DNA of 43,184 bases from Actinomycetota bacterium (GTDB lineage Bacteria; Actinomycetota; Actinomycetes; Actinomycetales; Kineosporiaceae), in the NCBI GenBank assembly GCA_030837345.1, contig JAUPKQ010000018.1:1-43184 (forward strand), written 5' to 3'. Below, piece by piece: positions 40,786 to 43,184 of the stretch (position 1 is its first letter; every line of letters starts with the position of its first letter). A program made the translations under genes and the position numbers. The notes beneath the pieces were generated by a model. It did not search any database. It saw only the letters and a list, made by a program, of their open reading frames with translations, and had not been told where the DNA came from.

Positions 40786-42165
40786 ATGAGCCCGCTGGAT
40801 CAGGACCCATCATTCATCACCAGTCATCCCCATGGCATCATGTCGCACGGTGACGGAATGGCGCCTTTGTCGCGCAACACGGACGCTGGATTCGACCCCG
40901 AGCTCGAAGGCAGCAGTTACCAGACCGCGCCGATCACGTCGCTCGCGATCGCCCGGTGGACCTGGTCCGCGATCGGCGCGGTCGTCGGGGTGATGCTGGG
41001 TTTCCTGAGTTCTCTCGGCGGCGGCTTCCAGGCGACCGCGACCCTCCAGGTCGTCGGCGACATGAACGCGGACGACGCGTCGTCGATCGGCAAGACCCTC
41101 GAGGCGCTCGCCAGTTCCGACGCGGTGCTCCGGATCGCCGTCGTCTCGCTGCGCTCCGGTGGCAACCGGGCCGCGGAATACGCGGCGGCGGGCGGGAAAC
41201 TCCCGGCACAGGGGCCCAACAAGGACGAGACGGACGCCAAGGACTACCTGAGCGCCGGGCTCAAGGCGCTCTACACCGACGGCACCAAACTCGTCGAGAT
41301 CAACGTCACCCGGGCCGAGGGCAAAGGCCAGATCGCCGGTATCGAGGCGAACGCGATCGCCAACGCCGTCCAGACCAAGATCCAGCAGGACGCGGACGAA
41401 CACATCAAGAAACTCGAGGCCGATTTCGACAAGGCCTACGGAACCCGCGGCGGCGGAGCGCTCGTCACCGCGACGGACCCTGAGATCGACAGCGTCCGGA
41501 AGGCCCTCGGCGACCGCAAGGCGCAACTGCTCTTCGTGGACAAACAGTCGGTCCAGGTGATCCCCGCCGTCCACGCCTTCCCCGCCGGGATGTCGCAGAC
41601 CGTCTCGGCGCTGATGGGTGCCGCGGGCGGAGCGTTCCTCGGGGCGCTGGCGGCCGTCGCCGCCGGGGCCGGGCGCCACAAACCCCACAGTCCCCGCGAA
41701 TTGATGTCCCTGGCTCCGGACCTCACCGTCCGCACCACCGTCCAGGCGGGTGAGCTCGCCGGGCGCGTGATGGAGACCGACCGTCGGTCCGTCGCCGTGC
41801 TCGCCATGCCCGACACACGCTTCGCGGCGACCCAGCTCGGCATGGCGATCGCCCACCATCTGCGCACGCACGGCGCGACCGTCGCCCTCGTCGACCGGGT
41901 GTCGGAGTTCTCGCCCAACAGCTCCGCCGAGGACCGCCTGTGGGCGCTGCGTCGTGACGTGCGGCGGAACATCCCGGCGAACTTCTCCGCCGACATGCTC
42001 GTCGTCGTCTGCGGCGCCGACGAGGAGGCCCTCAGCCTGATCGCCGGTCAGTCCGACCTGTTGGTCGCCGTCGTCGCCAAGCAACGGCGCACCCTCCTGG
42101 CCGACATCCGTCGCACCGTCGACGCCGTCCGCATCTCCGAGCCGGTCGTGGTGCTCGCCCGATGA
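40786..42165 (+). CDS. Wzz/BY-kinase-like membrane protein with degenerate nucleotide site
   Basis: 459 residues with the layout of an actinobacterial chain-length regulator fused to a tyrosine-kinase-like domain. Membrane segments lie at about 57-78 (AIGAVVGVMLGFLSSLGGGF) and 268-295 (SALMGAAGGAFLGALAAVAA). Between them is an outer helical region with EANAIANAVQTKIQQDADEH, as in Wzz proteins. The C-terminal cytosolic part has the BY-kinase/ParA order (VAVLAMPDTRFAATQLGMAI, then HGATVALVDRV, then DMLVVVCGADEEALSLIAGQ), but the Walker A GxxGxGKT is missing, and no Tyr cluster ends the chain. It probably controls polymer length or export without kinase activity. The next ATG overlaps its stop by 4 nt (ATGA). 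Confidence 0.82.
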   Translation: MSPLDQDPSFITSHPHGIMSHGDGMAPLSRNTDAGFDPELEGSSYQTAPITSLAIARWTWSAIGAVVGVMLGFLSSLGGGFQATATLQVVGDMNADDASSIGKTLEALASSDAVLRIAVVSLRSGGNRAAEYAAAGGKLPAQGPNKDETDAKDYLSAGLKALYTDGTKLVEINVTRAEGKGQIAGIEANAIANAVQTKIQQDADEHIKKLEADFDKAYGTRGGGALVTATDPEIDSVRKALGDRKAQLLFVDKQSVQVIPAVHAFPAGMSQTVSALMGAAGGAFLGALAAVAAGAGRHKPHSPRELMSLAPDLTVRTTVQAGELAGRVMETDRRSVAVLAMPDTRFAATQLGMAIAHHLRTHGATVALVDRVSEFSPNSSAEDRLWALRRDVRRNIPANFSADMLVVVCGADEEALSLIAGQSDLLVAVVAKQRRTLLADIRRTVDAVRISEPVVVLAR

Positions 42166-43184
42166 ACGGCGGGCCCCGTCAGCCGGGCCACGGCCGGGAC
42201 CGGGACCGGTGGGATGACGGTTCGGGTGAGGGTGGGCGTGCGCCGAGCCCCTTCGACGAGCACGGGCGGCTCGTCGGGGGACGTCGGCGCACCGGCAAGA
42301 CGGGAGCTCTCCCCCTCGGGATGACCCCCTCCGGGTCGATCGCGATGAACTGGCAGCATTCGGGGTCGATCCCCGTCAACCAGCCCAAGGGCGTCACCGG
42401 CGGGCTCACCCTGACCGGTGGCATCTCGCTCGGGTTGCGTCGCAAACGCCCACCGCGGCTGGCGTTCGACCCGGTGGTCCGGGGCCGGGGTCTCGCCCGG
42501 CTGAGCCGCCACCCGGTGCCGACCACCCAGAGCGAACTCCAGCGGGCCGTCGTCCGCTGGGTCGTCACGCTCTGGATCATGATCGTGCTGCTCCAGAGGT
42601 TCCAGCTCCCCGGTCAGCCGATTCCCCTCATCCTGCCGCTGACCCTCGCCTGGTGCCTGTACGGGCTGGTCCGGGGCGTCCTGGAACTCGACAGCCACCG
42701 TTTCGCCGGGTGGATGGCCATCACGGGCCTCAGCGCGGTGTTCATCCCCCTCCAATCCGTCTTCGTCAACAAGGTCTTCACGAGCCCGATGTCGTGGGGC
42801 CTGCTCCTGACGATCTGGTTCATGTTCGTCTTCCGGTTGGTGGACCGCCGCCGTTCGACCTTCGTGATGGCACTGCGCGGCATCGTCAAGGTCTGCATGT
42901 GGTTCGCCCTCCTCGTGATCGTGATGTTCGCCAGCCAGCTGGTGTTCCCCTACCAGGACTGGTTCGCCATGGTCTTCCCGGAGAACATCCGGCTGACTGA
43001 CTTCACGATCGCCTACCCGATCTCGTACGGCTCCCCGTGGTACAAGGCGAACGGCTGGATCGGGCTCGAACCCTCCGTCGTCTCCTTCCAGCTCGGGATG
43101 GGCCTCGTCTCGGCGGTCCTCCTGCGCTCGACGATGCCGGTGATCCTCCTGATCGGCGTCGCGATCCTCTGCACGACCGCCGGC
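42162..43184 (+). CDS. Wzy / O-antigen-ligase-like membrane protein, partial
   Basis: 341 codons are open to the end of the window with no stop. The first 120 residues are soluble and basic (GGPRQPGHGRDRDRWDDGSG, then SGSIAMNWQHSGSIPVNQPK with a repeated SGSI). At least seven hydrophobic segments follow (VVTLWIMIVLLQRF, LILPLTLAWCLYGLV, WGLLLTIWFMFVFRLV, VCMWFALLVIVMFAS, LGMGLVSAVLL, VILLIGVAIL). The loop SPWYKANGWIGLEPSVVSFQ resembles the periplasmic loop of O-antigen polymerases and ligases, in which an LEPS-type sequence precedes a helix. Together with the Wzz-like gene whose stop it overlaps, it is probably the polymerase of the locus. The C-terminus is outside the window. Confidence 0.75.
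   Translation, partial: MNGGPRQPGHGRDRDRWDDGSGEGGRAPSPFDEHGRLVGGRRRTGKTGALPLGMTPSGSIAMNWQHSGSIPVNQPKGVTGGLTLTGGISLGLRRKRPPRLAFDPVVRGRGLARLSRHPVPTTQSELQRAVVRWVVTLWIMIVLLQRFQLPGQPIPLILPLTLAWCLYGLVRGVLELDSHRFAGWMAITGLSAVFIPLQSVFVNKVFTSPMSWGLLLTIWFMFVFRLVDRRRSTFVMALRGIVKVCMWFALLVIVMFASQLVFPYQDWFAMVFPENIRLTDFTIAYPISYGSPWYKANGWIGLEPSVVSFQLGMGLVSAVLLRSTMPVILLIGVAILCTTAG

Noticed and set aside
1-43184. CRISPR array, rRNA, integrase or phage genes
   Set aside because: No regularly spaced repeats, rRNA segments, recombinases or phage structural genes were seen; apart from the IS fragment the window looks chromosomal.

Overview
The window is a high-GC (roughly 70%) actinobacterial chromosome segment. 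GC-rich third codon positions, frequent GTG starts, TAnnnT -10 elements placed 6-7 nt before start codons, a LexA box of the CGAAC-N4-GTTCG type, and the conserved murI / MBL hydrolase / rph / rdgB and clpS / DUF2017 groups all point to Actinomycetota. I cannot fix the genus from the sequence alone.

Layout. 1-760: end of an IS5-group insertion sequence with a transposase that looks internally shortened. 865-2145: wreck of a two-component system in which kinase and regulator are fused by a deletion. 2168-4180: thrS. 4384-5559: SUKH-like protein of unknown function. 5521-11268: sugar uptake locus made of a ROK repressor, a ChvE-type lipoprotein and the MmsA/MmsB ABC transporter. 11351-13381: Ser/Thr kinase with a seven-bladed WD40 propeller. 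13484-18012: housekeeping genes on the minus strand (rdgB, rph, MBL hydrolase, murI, pncB). 18049-20593: a small regulatory island (DUF4262 protein behind a LexA box; a tiny HTH protein plus a ClpN-only protein) beside the clpS-DUF2017 pair. 20725-23519: M13 metallopeptidase and signal peptidase I. 23548-30289: a diguanylate cyclase followed by a 1650-residue pseudokinase/ATPase/GAF protein. 30427-43184: an extracellular or capsular polysaccharide locus with two GT2 glycosyltransferases, lhgO, an initiating sugar-phosphate transferase, a four-gene nucleotide-sugar cassette, a Wzz/BY-kinase-like protein and the start of a Wzy-like membrane protein that runs off the end.

How the genes fit together. 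The sugar ABC operon is probably repressed by the divergent ROK protein, and a strong stem-loop after the binding-protein gene would keep the transporter below the binding protein in amount. The HTH gene has a near-textbook leaderless promoter whose -10 and -35 are each covered by a copy of the same palindrome, so it probably represses itself and the ClpN-only gene, and may reach clpS, which starts about 100 bp away in the other direction. The cyclase keeps both its GGEEF site and an RxxD inhibition site, while its operon partner has lost the kinase DFG aspartate; together they look like a c-di-GMP signalling unit that uses a kinase fold as a scaffold. The polysaccharide genes run mostly on the plus strand in tightly overlapping groups.

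The best candidates for something new are the HTH/ClpN/ClpS island with its double operator, the pseudokinase-cyclase pair, the LexA-controlled DUF4262 gene, and the nucleotide-sugar cassette ending in a SAF-domain oxidoreductase.
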